From Balneola vulgaris DSM 17893 (GTDB lineage: Bacteria; Bacteroidota; Rhodothermia; Balneolales; Balneolaceae): a DNA stretch of 64,000 bases. The stretch's first letter is position 1. Every line of letters starts with the position of its first letter. Positions 52,622 through 61,682 of this stretch are shown piece after piece. The DNA is taken from positions 827,211-891,210 of the forward strand of contig NZ_AQXH01000001.1 of assembly GCF_000375465.1 (NCBI RefSeq), read 5' to 3'. The notes below the pieces were generated by a model. That model ran no database searches. It had not been told where the DNA came from and worked only from the letters and a program-made list of their open reading frames with translations. The translations under genes were made by a program, and so were the position numbers.

Positions 52622-53365
52622 TTGTATTCAGAGTTTTCCATATCCATTAGTCGTATTTATAGAAGTTGCCTCCTTCTCTTGCTTTGCGTTATCTCGCTCG
52701 GGATGAAGGCACACGCCCAAACTTCGGAGTCGAGCGTACCACCACCTTCTACTCCAGAGCTAAGAATTCCTACGGATGAAAGGTTGCAGGAAATTCAGCA
52801 AATGGACGCTTATACCTATGGGGTTAAGGCGGAATCACTATCACTATGGGATCGCTTCATCATGTGGTTATTAGACACTATCAGCGAAAAAATGTCAATC
52901 ACATGGATCAACTACTTAGTGAAAGCCATACTGATTGTACTATTCCTTTCGATAGCCTACCTCCTATTAAGTCAGATTTTTAAAGGCAACCTTGGGCATA
53001 TATTTAAAAGAAAGAATAATCGTACTCTGCTAAACCTAAACTACAATACTTCATCTATTCATGTTGAAGATTTTGATTCGTTAATTAATGAAGCTATAAA
53101 CCAAAAAAGCTTTAGTCTCGCCGTTCGGTATCTATACTTAAAAGCGCTGAAGGAACTAGATCAAAAGGAGCTAATCGTTGTTAAAGAAGCCAAAACAAAC
53201 TACGATTACCTCCAGGAATTAAGAGGTCACCCGGTAGAGCAAACTTTCGACCGTTTAACCTATTTCCATGAGTATGTGGATTATGGTGAATTTGAGATTG
53301 ATGAACCACGCTTCCATAAAATAAAAGAGGTATTCGATACCTTTTTGAGGAGGCTGCATGGGTAA
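52622..53365 (+). CDS. DUF4129 domain protein
   Basis: This 247-residue protein starts at TTG. It has a signal peptide (LLLLLCVISLGMKAHAQT), a periplasmic segment, one membrane helix (about 100-118), and a cytoplasmic DUF4129-like C-terminal domain (DFDSLINEAINQKSFSLAVRYLYLKALKELDQKELI). DUF4129 proteins resemble domains of transglutaminase-like partners. It overlaps the next gene by eight bases. Confidence 0.8.
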   Translation: MYSEFSISISRIYRSCLLLLLCVISLGMKAHAQTSESSVPPPSTPELRIPTDERLQEIQQMDAYTYGVKAESLSLWDRFIMWLLDTISEKMSITWINYLVKAILIVLFLSIAYLLLSQIFKGNLGHIFKRKNNRTLLNLNYNTSSIHVEDFDSLINEAINQKSFSLAVRYLYLKALKELDQKELIVVKEAKTNYDYLQELRGHPVEQTFDRLTYFHEYVDYGEFEIDEPRFHKIKEVFDTFLRRLHG

Positions 53366-54545
53366 AGAAAAATTCTACTATACTTTTTTAGGTATCGTTC
53401 TTCTACTCTATGTAATTGTTGAAAGCATTAAGCCAACGCCTATTGACTTCAGAAATGATTTCACGCGGTATACTTCTATACCCTTTGGAACCGAAATTTT
53501 ATTCAATGAGATTGAGACTCTTTTCCCTGGGCAAAAGGTGGATTTCAACAATGTCTCACTCTATAACTACGAGGAATCAGACACCTTAGATAACTTCATT
53601 TTTATTAATTCAGGCCTCGCTTTCGACCCCCTTGAAACCGAAGTGTTACTCGATTATGTATCGAAAGGGAAAAAGGTATTCATGGCTGGTATTGTGAATG
53701 GAAAACTTGCAGATACACTGAAGCTAGAATACAATTTCTACTACCCGTTTTTTGACAGCTTATCTGATAAGAAAAACTTTCACCTTTCATTAACCGACTC
53801 TACGTTAAATGAGAACCAAAGCTGGGTTCATGAGTCGAAGTCAGAGTTCTATTACTTTACTTCCTATGATACCGCCCATACGCATGTATTAGGCAATTGG
53901 AATAATTCATATCCCAATTTTATTCAGGTTCAGTTCGGGGAAGGGACCTTTTATTTGAACTCAGCACCCCATCTTTTTACCAACTACTACTTACGCGACC
54001 CTAACTTTGCGCCCTACGCCTTCTACGCCCTCTCTTATCTTCCTGTGGCAAATACTACATGGGATAGCTATTACAAGGATGGGCGAAATGTATCCTCTAC
54101 GCCCCTTTATGTGGTGTTAAACTCAGAAGGTCTCCGATATGCATGGTTTACCTTAATAGGATTAACATTGCTTGCCATGTTGTTTAAAAGTAAACGTGAA
54201 CAGCGGGCTATACCGGTGATAAAACCTCTACAAAATTCCAGTATTCAATTTGCTGAAACCATCGGCGATCTTTATTTAGAGCAAGGGACTCACAAAGACC
54301 TAGTTGAAAAGAAAATTCAGTTCTTTATGGAGTATGTGCACCACAATCTGAGGTTAGATGTTTCAGATATTACTGAAGACGCCTTTATCACTGATTTAGC
54401 ATTTAGATCAGGGATTGAGAGAAATGAAATTCAGCGCTTAATCGATACCATTCATATGGTTAAGGATGCGGAAAACGTATCGGATAAAGAGCTTATGCAA
54501 GTGACCAAAAAAATTGACGAATTCTATAAAAACACACAACGATGA
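53358..54545 (+). CDS. DUF4350 domain protein
   Basis: This 395-residue protein has an N-terminal membrane helix (YTFLGIVLLLYVIVESI), a DUF4350-like extracytoplasmic domain resembling a GATase/BatA-like fold (YTSIPFGTEILFNEIETLFP), a membrane helix (about 260-276) and a C-terminal cytoplasmic helical domain. It overlaps both neighbours by a few bases, showing a tight operon. Function unknown. Confidence 0.8.
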   Translation: MGKEKFYYTFLGIVLLLYVIVESIKPTPIDFRNDFTRYTSIPFGTEILFNEIETLFPGQKVDFNNVSLYNYEESDTLDNFIFINSGLAFDPLETEVLLDYVSKGKKVFMAGIVNGKLADTLKLEYNFYYPFFDSLSDKKNFHLSLTDSTLNENQSWVHESKSEFYYFTSYDTAHTHVLGNWNNSYPNFIQVQFGEGTFYLNSAPHLFTNYYLRDPNFAPYAFYALSYLPVANTTWDSYYKDGRNVSSTPLYVVLNSEGLRYAWFTLIGLTLLAMLFKSKREQRAIPVIKPLQNSSIQFAETIGDLYLEQGTHKDLVEKKIQFFMEYVHHNLRLDVSDITEDAFITDLAFRSGIERNEIQRLIDTIHMVKDAENVSDKELMQVTKKIDEFYKNTQR

Positions 54546-55567
54546 GTGAATCAACAGAACAAAATAATACGGATCAAAACCCATCCGAGGATTCGGAATT
54601 AACTTTCGAATCTCGGCTAGAACTATCAGGAGCCCAAACGCTCGTGCAATCCGTTAAGAAAGAAATTGCAAAGATCATCGTAGGGCAAACGCAGATGGTC
54701 GATTATTTAATTGCTGCTCTATTGGCGGAAGGTCATGTGCTAATTGAAAGAGTGCCAGGCGTAGCAAAGACCCTAACCACACGATTGTTAGCAGGCACTA
54801 TAGATGCTGATTTTTCGCGCATACAGTTCACTCCCGATTTAATGCCTTCGGATGTAATCGGTACTTCGGTATTCAATCCTAAAACCACGGATTTCGAATT
54901 CAAACAAGGCCCTATTTTCTCTAACATCGTGCTGATTGATGAGATCAATCGATCTCCGGCTAAAACTCAGGCCGCCCTGTTTGAAGTAATGGAAGAACGG
55001 CAGATTTCAACCGATGGGATTACCTATTCGCTAGATGCCCCATTTATGGTTATTGCCACCCAAAACCCCATTGAACACGAAGGTACTTATCGACTACCGG
55101 AAGCACAGCTCGATCGATTCCTATTTAAGATAGATGTCCCCTACCCTTCATTGGAAGAAGAAATAAGCATTCTTGAAGGGAGCCATTCTCGAGGCAATGC
55201 TATCGATTTTAGTGTATTAGAGAAGGTTACCAATGCGGTTGAAATCGTAAAGCAACGTGGCATTGTAAGCCAAGTTCGTGTAGAAAAAGAGCTCATGAAG
55301 TACATAGCTCAAATCATCCACCAAACACGAAATTCTAGTTCCATCTCGATTGGAGCATCGCCTCGAGCAACGGTAGCTGTGATGCGTGCTTCTCAAGCAT
55401 GGGCGGTGATGAGAGGCCGTGACTTTATTACTCCTGAAGATGTAAAATCGGTTATTAAACCTGTGTTACGCCATCGTATCACCCTAACCCCTGAAAAAGA
55501 AATGGAAGGCGTTTCACCTGATCATGTTATTGATCTAACGGTAGACAAGGTGGAGGTACCCCGATAA
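54542..55567 (+). CDS. MoxR-family AAA+ ATPase of the DUF58 module
   Basis: This 341-residue AAA+ ATPase has Walker A VPGVAKT at 71-77, Walker B VLIDE at 130-134 with INRSPAKTQAALFEVMEE, and ATQNPIEHEGTYRLPEAQLDRFLF. It overlaps the DUF4350 gene by four bases and its stop codon overlaps the beginning of the DUF58 frame. It should act with the DUF58 protein on an unknown substrate at the membrane. Confidence 0.92.
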   Translation: MSESTEQNNTDQNPSEDSELTFESRLELSGAQTLVQSVKKEIAKIIVGQTQMVDYLIAALLAEGHVLIERVPGVAKTLTTRLLAGTIDADFSRIQFTPDLMPSDVIGTSVFNPKTTDFEFKQGPIFSNIVLIDEINRSPAKTQAALFEVMEERQISTDGITYSLDAPFMVIATQNPIEHEGTYRLPEAQLDRFLFKIDVPYPSLEEEISILEGSHSRGNAIDFSVLEKVTNAVEIVKQRGIVSQVRVEKELMKYIAQIIHQTRNSSSISIGASPRATVAVMRASQAWAVMRGRDFITPEDVKSVIKPVLRHRITLTPEKEMEGVSPDHVIDLTVDKVEVPR

Positions 55568-56898
55568 AACGGTTCTTTTCTGAAATATTCTTAGATGCTC
55601 GTTTTTTCGCCGTATTCAGCGTAATTGGGTGTGTATTTCTATTTAGTTACTTCATCCCTGTGTTACTTCCTGTGGGTGAATTACTCGTAGTGGCATCCCT
55701 CTTTTTTACGCTCTTAGATGTAGCAATATTGTTCCAATCAAAGAATGGTTTTGAGGCTGAGCGTCCGTTGCCAAAACGACTATCAAATGGAGATGATAAT
55801 CCGATTTCAATCTCCTTAGAAAATCGGTTTTCATTCTCAGTAAAAGCTCGAATTATAGATGAATTGCCCGCACAGTTTCAGGTTCGGAATTTTGAACACT
55901 CCATAAGTATTGAACCAAATTCCGCTGCTTCCTTCAGTTATAATGTGAAACCCACAGAACGAGGGGAGTATAAATTCGGGAAACTACGAGTGTTTATTCG
56001 CTCACCACTTAACTTGGTTCAGCGTAGATTCACCTTTGAAGAAGACACATTAGTTCCGGTTTACCCCTCCTTCATTCAAATGAAGAAATTTGAGATGTAT
56101 GCTATCTCAAATCGTTTAACTGACTTGGGCATCAAGAAAATACGTCGTGTTGGACATACCATGGAATTTGAACGTATCAAGGAATATGTACGTGGGGATG
56201 ATGTTCGTTCAATCAATTGGAAAGCCACGGCTCGATCTGGCGACTTGATGGTGAATCAATACCAAGATGAGCGTTCGCAACAGATTGTAAGTGTACTTGA
56301 TTTAGGGCGTGTAATGAAAATGCCTTTTGATGGCTTGAAGCTGTTAGACTATGCCATCAACACTAGTTTAGTGATATCAAACATTGCGCTATTAAAGGAA
56401 GATAAAGCGGGCTTGCTAACCTTTACCAATGATGCGATTAACTTCGTGAAACCCGAGAAAAGAAAGCCTCATTTACATCGAATTCAAGAGCAACTTTATA
56501 AGGTAGACACCAACTTTAAGGAGTCTAACTATCAGCAGATGCTTTTGGGGCTAAAGCGTAACTTGAATCAGCGTAGCCTCATCTTACTCTACACTAATTT
56601 TGAGACTTATTCGGGCTTGGAACGGCAACTCCCCTACCTCCAACGATTGGCAAAAGATCATCTGCTAGTTACCATATTCTTTGAAAACACTGAGCTTTCG
56701 TCTCTGCTTACCCAAGAGTCGAAGACCATCCGCGAGGTATATACCAAAGCCATTGCAGAGAAATTCAGCTATGAAAAGAAGCAGATTGTGAAGGCGCTCA
56801 ACCAACGAGGGATTCATACGATCCTTACCCCACCTAAAGAGCTTTCCGTGAATGCCATCAATAAATACTTAGAGCTCAAAGCAAAAGGGTTGATTTGA
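55564..56898 (+). CDS. DUF58 domain protein, possibly starting at a non-standard ATA codon
   Basis: From the first usable standard start (GTG at 55660) the protein has 412 residues, but the same frame is open upstream. It encodes KRFFSEIFLDARFFAVFS and GCVFLFSYFIP, which look exactly like the N-terminal basic segment and first helix of DUF58 proteins. The only codon that could begin it is ATA at 55564, overlapping the moxR stop as ATAA, where an ATGA overlap would be expected. The DUF58 motif is clear: MEFERIKEYVRGDDVRSINWKATAR followed by QQIVSVLDLGRVMK. If the ATA cannot start, translation begins at the GTG and the first helix is shortened. Confidence 0.8.
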   Translation: MKRFFSEIFLDARFFAVFSVIGCVFLFSYFIPVLLPVGELLVVASLFFTLLDVAILFQSKNGFEAERPLPKRLSNGDDNPISISLENRFSFSVKARIIDELPAQFQVRNFEHSISIEPNSAASFSYNVKPTERGEYKFGKLRVFIRSPLNLVQRRFTFEEDTLVPVYPSFIQMKKFEMYAISNRLTDLGIKKIRRVGHTMEFERIKEYVRGDDVRSINWKATARSGDLMVNQYQDERSQQIVSVLDLGRVMKMPFDGLKLLDYAINTSLVISNIALLKEDKAGLLTFTNDAINFVKPEKRKPHLHRIQEQLYKVDTNFKESNYQQMLLGLKRNLNQRSLILLYTNFETYSGLERQLPYLQRLAKDHLLVTIFFENTELSSLLTQESKTIREVYTKAIAEKFSYEKKQIVKALNQRGIHTILTPPKELSVNAINKYLELKAKGLI

Positions 56899-56919
56899 GC
56901 TCATCGTATCTAAGTTTAT

Positions 56920-59340
56920 TTAATACAATTCAGGGTATTTAGCGGGGTCGCTTTCGCGCATCATTTCATAGGCAGCCTCGAAGATGTCTTCAGCGTTAGG
57001 CTTGCTAAAGTAATCACCATCGGTAGCATACGCTGGACGGTGTGCCTGAGCAGACAATGCAATCGGCTTAGAATCTAAAAACTTATAGCCTTCTTGTTCT
57101 TCCACAATTTGTTGCATAATAAACGCTGAAGCACCACCAGGTACGTCTTCATCTACAATGAGAAGGCGATTGGTCTTCTTTAAAGACTCTACAATCATAT
57201 GCCCTTTATCGAATGGAAGAAGAGTACGAACATCAATCAATTCAATTGAGATTCCAGCTTCTTCAAACTGAGGGATCATAGCTTCTATCATGTTGAAAGT
57301 AGCGCCGTAAGATACTACGGTAATATCCGAACCTTCACTTACAATCTCCGGCACGCCTAATGGAGTAGTAAACTCACCTAAGTTCTCAGGCATTTTCTCT
57401 TTTAAGCGGTAGCCATTCAATGGTTCAATAACCAGTGCTGGGTCATCCCCTTGTAGTAAAGTGTTATAAAAACCCGCTGCGGAAGTTAGGTTGCGTGGCA
57501 CACACACGTGTACACCACGAAGTCCGTTTATGAGCACACCCATTGGTGAGCCTGAATGCCAGATTCCCTCTAGGCGGTGACCTCGAGTACGAACAACAAG
57601 TGGAGCCGCTTGGCCACCTTTGGTACGGTAACGAAGCGAGGCAAGATCATCACTCATGCCTTGGAAACAATACAATACATAATCTAAGTACTGAATGTCG
57701 GCAATAGGACGAAGTCCACGAAGTGCCATCCCAATACCTTGGCCCAAGATCGTAGCTTCGCGAATACCCGTATCAGTCACACGGATTTCCCCATACTTAT
57801 CTTGCATGCCTTCGAGGCCTTTGTTTACATCACCAAGTTTACCCGCATCTTCACCGAATACTAAAGTGTTTGGGTACTTCTCAAAAATCTTATCGAAGTT
57901 ATCACGCAATACTACACGGCCATCCACTGATTTTGGCTTGTCGCTGTACTCTGGTTTAACTTCTTCAATCTTTAGTGGTGAAAACTCTGTTTCACTTAAT
58001 AAATGTGAGTTGAAACGCTCTTTGTTGGCTTCTACACTTTCTTTGGTCCATGCCAATAGTTTTGAACGTACTTCCGACTCCGTCCCCTTCGTAGCGTATA
58101 GAGCCTTTCGCGCCGCTGATAACACATCTTTACGAATAGGATTTTGAGCCATCTTTAATTTCTTGATAACACCGTCGATGGCATCAACACCTGATTCTGC
58201 TTTAAGCTCTTCAAGCAGTCCCATTACTTCTTTCTTCTCTTCCTTTATAGGACCACTGTAATTATTCCAAGCTTCTTTGCGTGCTTCTGTAGCTTCTTTA
58301 AGTGTTTCTTCTTCAATCTGGTCTAATTTCTTAGCCGTTGCAATCTTGTTCTTTAGAATCCACTCACGAGTTTTTGCTAAACAGCAAAAATCTACTTCAA
58401 ACTTGAGACGATCTTCATTCTTATAGCGCTCATGTGATCCTGACGTTGAGTGCCCTTGTGGCTGTGTTACTTCTTGAACATGAATAAGTACCGGCACATG
58501 CTCATCACGAGCGATTTTCTCGGCTTTCTTGTAAGTCTCCATCAAAGCTTCATAATCCCAAGCTTTAACGGTTAAAATTTCATAGCCCGCCTTGTCTTCT
58601 GTTCTTTGGAAACCACTTAAAATTTCTGAGATACTCTCTTTTGTGGTTTGATATTTCTTAGCTACTGATATTCCGTAACCATCATCCCAAACCGACATTA
58701 CCATAGGTACCTGAAGTACACCTGCCGCATTTATAGTTTCCCAGAACACGCCTTCTGAAGTACTTGCATCACCAATGGTTCCAAAAGCGATTTCATTTCC
58801 TTTTTTCGAAAACTTCGTCCACTCTTTGCCTTTTAATGCTTTTTCATTGCGGTATACTTTCGAAGCTTGAGCAAGGCCTAATAGTCGAGCCATCTGCCCT
58901 GCCGTTGGCGACATATCCGCAGAGGTATTCTTCATTTTAGTAAGCTCTTTCCAAGTACCGTCTTCGTTGAGTAAACGTGTAGCAAAGTGAGCATTCATTT
59001 GTCTACCGCCTGAAGAAGGCTCTAGCTTCTCATCAGGAGTAGCATATAATTGCGCAAAAAACTGAACGGGAGTAACGCCATCAATTGCTAACATAAAAGT
59101 TTGGTCGCGATAGTAACCCGAACGGAAGTCACCATTCTTAAAAACTTTAGCCATCGCTATTTGTGGCATCTCTTTACCATCACCGAAAATGCCAAACTTT
59201 GCCTTTCCAGTTAACACTTCTTTTCGGCCTATCAAAGACATATGACGGCTTAACCAGCCGATTCTGTAATCTGAAAGAATTTCTTTCTTTTTAGCTGCAC
59301 TGAACGCAGTTTTAGTACTCTTAGTCTTTGCTTTTGCCAT
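56920..59340 (-). CDS. fused 2-oxoacid (branched-chain) dehydrogenase E1 alpha/beta subunit
   Basis: This 806-residue protein carries both E1 halves. Residues about 1-400 are the E1 alpha domain with the thiamine diphosphate site GDASTSEG at 190-197 and a following INAAGVLQVPMVM region. Residues about 470-806 are E1 beta (VFGEDAGKLGDVNKGLEGMQDKYG, RVTDTGIREATILGQGIGMAL, IVDEDVPGGASAFIMQQ). A helical linker joins them. The enzyme decarboxylates branched-chain or related 2-oxoacids and passes the acyl group to an E2 component, which is not visible here. Single-chain fusions of this kind occur in Bacteroidota and relatives. It lies convergent to the DUF58 gene. Confidence 0.92.
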   Translation of the reverse strand: MAKAKTKSTKTAFSAAKKKEILSDYRIGWLSRHMSLIGRKEVLTGKAKFGIFGDGKEMPQIAMAKVFKNGDFRSGYYRDQTFMLAIDGVTPVQFFAQLYATPDEKLEPSSGGRQMNAHFATRLLNEDGTWKELTKMKNTSADMSPTAGQMARLLGLAQASKVYRNEKALKGKEWTKFSKKGNEIAFGTIGDASTSEGVFWETINAAGVLQVPMVMSVWDDGYGISVAKKYQTTKESISEILSGFQRTEDKAGYEILTVKAWDYEALMETYKKAEKIARDEHVPVLIHVQEVTQPQGHSTSGSHERYKNEDRLKFEVDFCCLAKTREWILKNKIATAKKLDQIEEETLKEATEARKEAWNNYSGPIKEEKKEVMGLLEELKAESGVDAIDGVIKKLKMAQNPIRKDVLSAARKALYATKGTESEVRSKLLAWTKESVEANKERFNSHLLSETEFSPLKIEEVKPEYSDKPKSVDGRVVLRDNFDKIFEKYPNTLVFGEDAGKLGDVNKGLEGMQDKYGEIRVTDTGIREATILGQGIGMALRGLRPIADIQYLDYVLYCFQGMSDDLASLRYRTKGGQAAPLVVRTRGHRLEGIWHSGSPMGVLINGLRGVHVCVPRNLTSAAGFYNTLLQGDDPALVIEPLNGYRLKEKMPENLGEFTTPLGVPEIVSEGSDITVVSYGATFNMIEAMIPQFEEAGISIELIDVRTLLPFDKGHMIVESLKKTNRLLIVDEDVPGGASAFIMQQIVEEQEGYKFLDSKPIALSAQAHRPAYATDGDYFSKPNAEDIFEAAYEMMRESDPAKYPELY

Positions 59341-59493
59341 TTCGTGTGTTCTATAAGTTGTTCAATATACTCTGGAAAGGCCCATTTTAAATTGGGGCTC
59401 AAGTATACAGAAAAGCGCTTTTCTTTCAAAGAAAACGCCTTCTGTTTACTATATAATTACCTGTACTTAGCTAACCCTAACAGGTGAAAGGAT

Positions 59494-60882
59494 TTACTCG
59501 GTAAATCCACCTTTGGTCATTTTCATCGGATCTAATGCACTCTCTAATTCTTCATCCGATAAGTCGGTCATTTCTTTTGCCACTTCTTTAAGTGGTCTGC
59601 TTTCAGCAAATGCCTTCTTCGCAATTTTAGCGGCTAAATCGTACCCAATAATTGGATTTAGAGTTGTAACTAAAATTGGATTACGCCCTACCATGTCAGC
59701 AATTACATCTTTACGAACAGTTAACTTCGATACTGAACGATCGGCTAAGTTTCTAGAGGCATTCCCTAGAATCTCGATAGACTGTAATAAGTTATGCGCC
59801 ACTACAGGAAGCATTACGTTTAACTCGAAGTTACCTGCTTGCCCACCTACTGTTACTGTAGTATCGTTACCGATTACCTGAGCACACACCATGGTTAAGG
59901 ACTCTTCGATAACTGGGTTTACTTTACCCGGCATAATCGATGATCCTGGCTGAAGTGCTGCCAACTGGATTTCACCTAAACCGCCATTTGGACCTGAGTT
60001 CATCCAACGCAGATCGTTACCGATCTTCATCAAGCTAACAGCAATGGTTTTTAATTGGCCGCTTAGCTCCACAGGAGCATCAACTGTTGCTTGTGCTTCG
60101 AAGTGGTTCACTGCTTCTTTAAAATCTACACCCGTTAATTCTGTTACATTCGATGCGAAAGTTGAACCGAATTCTGGATGTGTATTAATTCCTGTTCCTA
60201 CAGCCGTTCCACCTTGTGGTAGCTCAATCATTCTTTCGAGAGCTGCTTCAACACGTTGGATACCAAGCTCAATCTGGCGAGCATATCCCCCAAACTCTTG
60301 CTCGATAGTCACCGGCATCGCATCCATTAAATGCGTTCGACCTGTTTTAACTACGTCAGCATATTCTTTTCCTTTGGCTAGGAATGTCTCTTGAAGATGC
60401 TTTAACGCTGGTATTAAATTGTTTTTAGCCGCTAATACCGCTGATATTCTAATCGCTGTTGGTACTACATCATTTGAACTTTGGCCAAAATTCACGTGGT
60501 CGTTTGGGTGAATGCCTAGTTCGTTTGCACTGAGTTCGTTTGCTCTACGTGCAATTACTTCATTCGAGTTCATGTTTGATGATGTACCCGAACCCGTTTG
60601 AAAAATATCGATTACGAATTCTTTATCGTGTTTGCCATCGATGATCTCTTGAGCTGCAGCGGCAATGGCATCTCCGATCTTTGCATCGATAGTGCCTAAC
60701 TTAGAATTGGCGAGCGCCGCAGATTTTTTTACATACCCCAATGCTTGAATAAACTCACGGCTAAATCGAATGCCGCTTATTGGGAAGTTATCGTGTGCAC
60801 GTTGGGTTTGAGCTCCATATAATGCATCTTTTGGTACATTAACGTCGCCCATAGAATCTTTCTCAATTCTGAAATCGCTCAT
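59494..60882 (-). CDS. fumC: class II fumarate hydratase
   Basis: This 462-residue enzyme of the aspartase/fumarase superfamily has the three conserved regions. These are GSGTSSNMNSNEVIA, then KTGRTHLMDAMPVTIEQEFGGYA, and the flexible signature loop GSSIMPGKVNP at 313-323. It interconverts fumarate and malate in the citric acid cycle. Aspartase is excluded by the fumarase-type HPNDHVNFGQSSND and EFGSTFAS stretches. It has a leader of about 125 bp to the divergent AraC gene. Confidence 0.95.
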   Translation of the reverse strand: MSDFRIEKDSMGDVNVPKDALYGAQTQRAHDNFPISGIRFSREFIQALGYVKKSAALANSKLGTIDAKIGDAIAAAAQEIIDGKHDKEFVIDIFQTGSGTSSNMNSNEVIARRANELSANELGIHPNDHVNFGQSSNDVVPTAIRISAVLAAKNNLIPALKHLQETFLAKGKEYADVVKTGRTHLMDAMPVTIEQEFGGYARQIELGIQRVEAALERMIELPQGGTAVGTGINTHPEFGSTFASNVTELTGVDFKEAVNHFEAQATVDAPVELSGQLKTIAVSLMKIGNDLRWMNSGPNGGLGEIQLAALQPGSSIMPGKVNPVIEESLTMVCAQVIGNDTTVTVGGQAGNFELNVMLPVVAHNLLQSIEILGNASRNLADRSVSKLTVRKDVIADMVGRNPILVTTLNPIIGYDLAAKIAKKAFAESRPLKEVAKEMTDLSDEELESALDPMKMTKGGFTE

Positions 60883-60955
60883 AGTCTCCTCTAAGTTTTT
60901 TGGTTCCTTTTAAGATAATACTTTTATGCCTGATGAGCAGGCGATATTCTGTTGA

Positions 60956-60985
60956 TTTCTGTTCTTTAAAATTTAGTTACATTTG
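60956..60985 (+). promoter_or_regulatory. predicted promoter of the HMA-AraC regulator
   Basis: Perfect -7 element TACATTTG at 60978-60985; the -33 region is poor (TTTC at 60956-60959, 18 nt). The start codon follows 22 nt later. Confidence 0.5.
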
Positions 60986-61007
60986 AGGGAATCAAAATCA
61001 GATCTAT

Positions 61008-61580
61008 ATGCAAAAGACTACCGAAGTACGAATTAAAAACATGGTTTGTAACCGTTGCATAAAGGTAGTTCGAGAAATTTTTGAAGAGCTGAACTATCCC
61101 TTTTGGCATATTGAATTGGGGAAAGTTAAACTCAGTTACCCCATCGAGATTGATGTTGAAGAACTTTCAACTTTATTAAATGAAGAAGGCTTTGAATTAA
61201 TCGACGACGCCACTTCCCAACTCATCAATCGCATTAAGACTTCTGTAATCAATCATGTTCACCATCATTCAAGTGGTGAGGCATTTCACAATTTAACCGA
61301 TTACCTAGAAAAGGAAATTGGGAAGAGCTACTCTAGCTTAAGCGTACTATTTTCCAAGAATGAAGGTCGTACCATCGAAAAATTCACGATTCAACAACGT
61401 GTTGAACGCGTAAAAGAACTATTGATCTACGGCGAAAAAACCATTAGCGAAATAGCTTATGAACTTGGCTATAGTAGCGCCCAGTACTTATCTAATCAGT
61501 TTAAAAGTGAGACAGGATTAACGCCTACACAGTTTAGAAAGTTGTCATCTAAACCACGAAAACCACTGGATGAGATCTGA
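61008..61580 (+). CDS. AraC-family regulator with N-terminal heavy-metal-associated domain
   Basis: This 190-residue protein joins an HMA-like domain (residues 1-70) to an AraC DNA-binding domain. The HMA part has the CxxC metal site Cys14/Cys17 in KNMVCNRCIKVV, the position used for copper binding in chaperones. The AraC part has KTISEIAYELGYSSAQYLSNQFKSETGLTPTQFRKL. The gene lies 102 nt upstream of the copper ATPase in the same direction. It should sense copper or a related metal and control that pump, which is an inference. Confidence 0.88.
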   Translation: MQKTTEVRIKNMVCNRCIKVVREIFEELNYPFWHIELGKVKLSYPIEIDVEELSTLLNEEGFELIDDATSQLINRIKTSVINHVHHHSSGEAFHNLTDYLEKEIGKSYSSLSVLFSKNEGRTIEKFTIQQRVERVKELLIYGEKTISEIAYELGYSSAQYLSNQFKSETGLTPTQFRKLSSKPRKPLDEI

Positions 61581-61682
61581 CCAATTTCCGATACTCCTAG
61601 AATCCTACACATCCTATCAATAATTCTGTAATACTTTAGCGTCAAATACATTGATATTAGCTTCGAATTAAATCTATTAGTA

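Noticed and set aside
59410..59450. Inverted repeat downstream of the fumC-E1 spacer (TTTTCTTT/AAAGAAAA)
   Set aside because: AT-only core with mismatched GC flanks and unclear T run; not reliable as a terminator.
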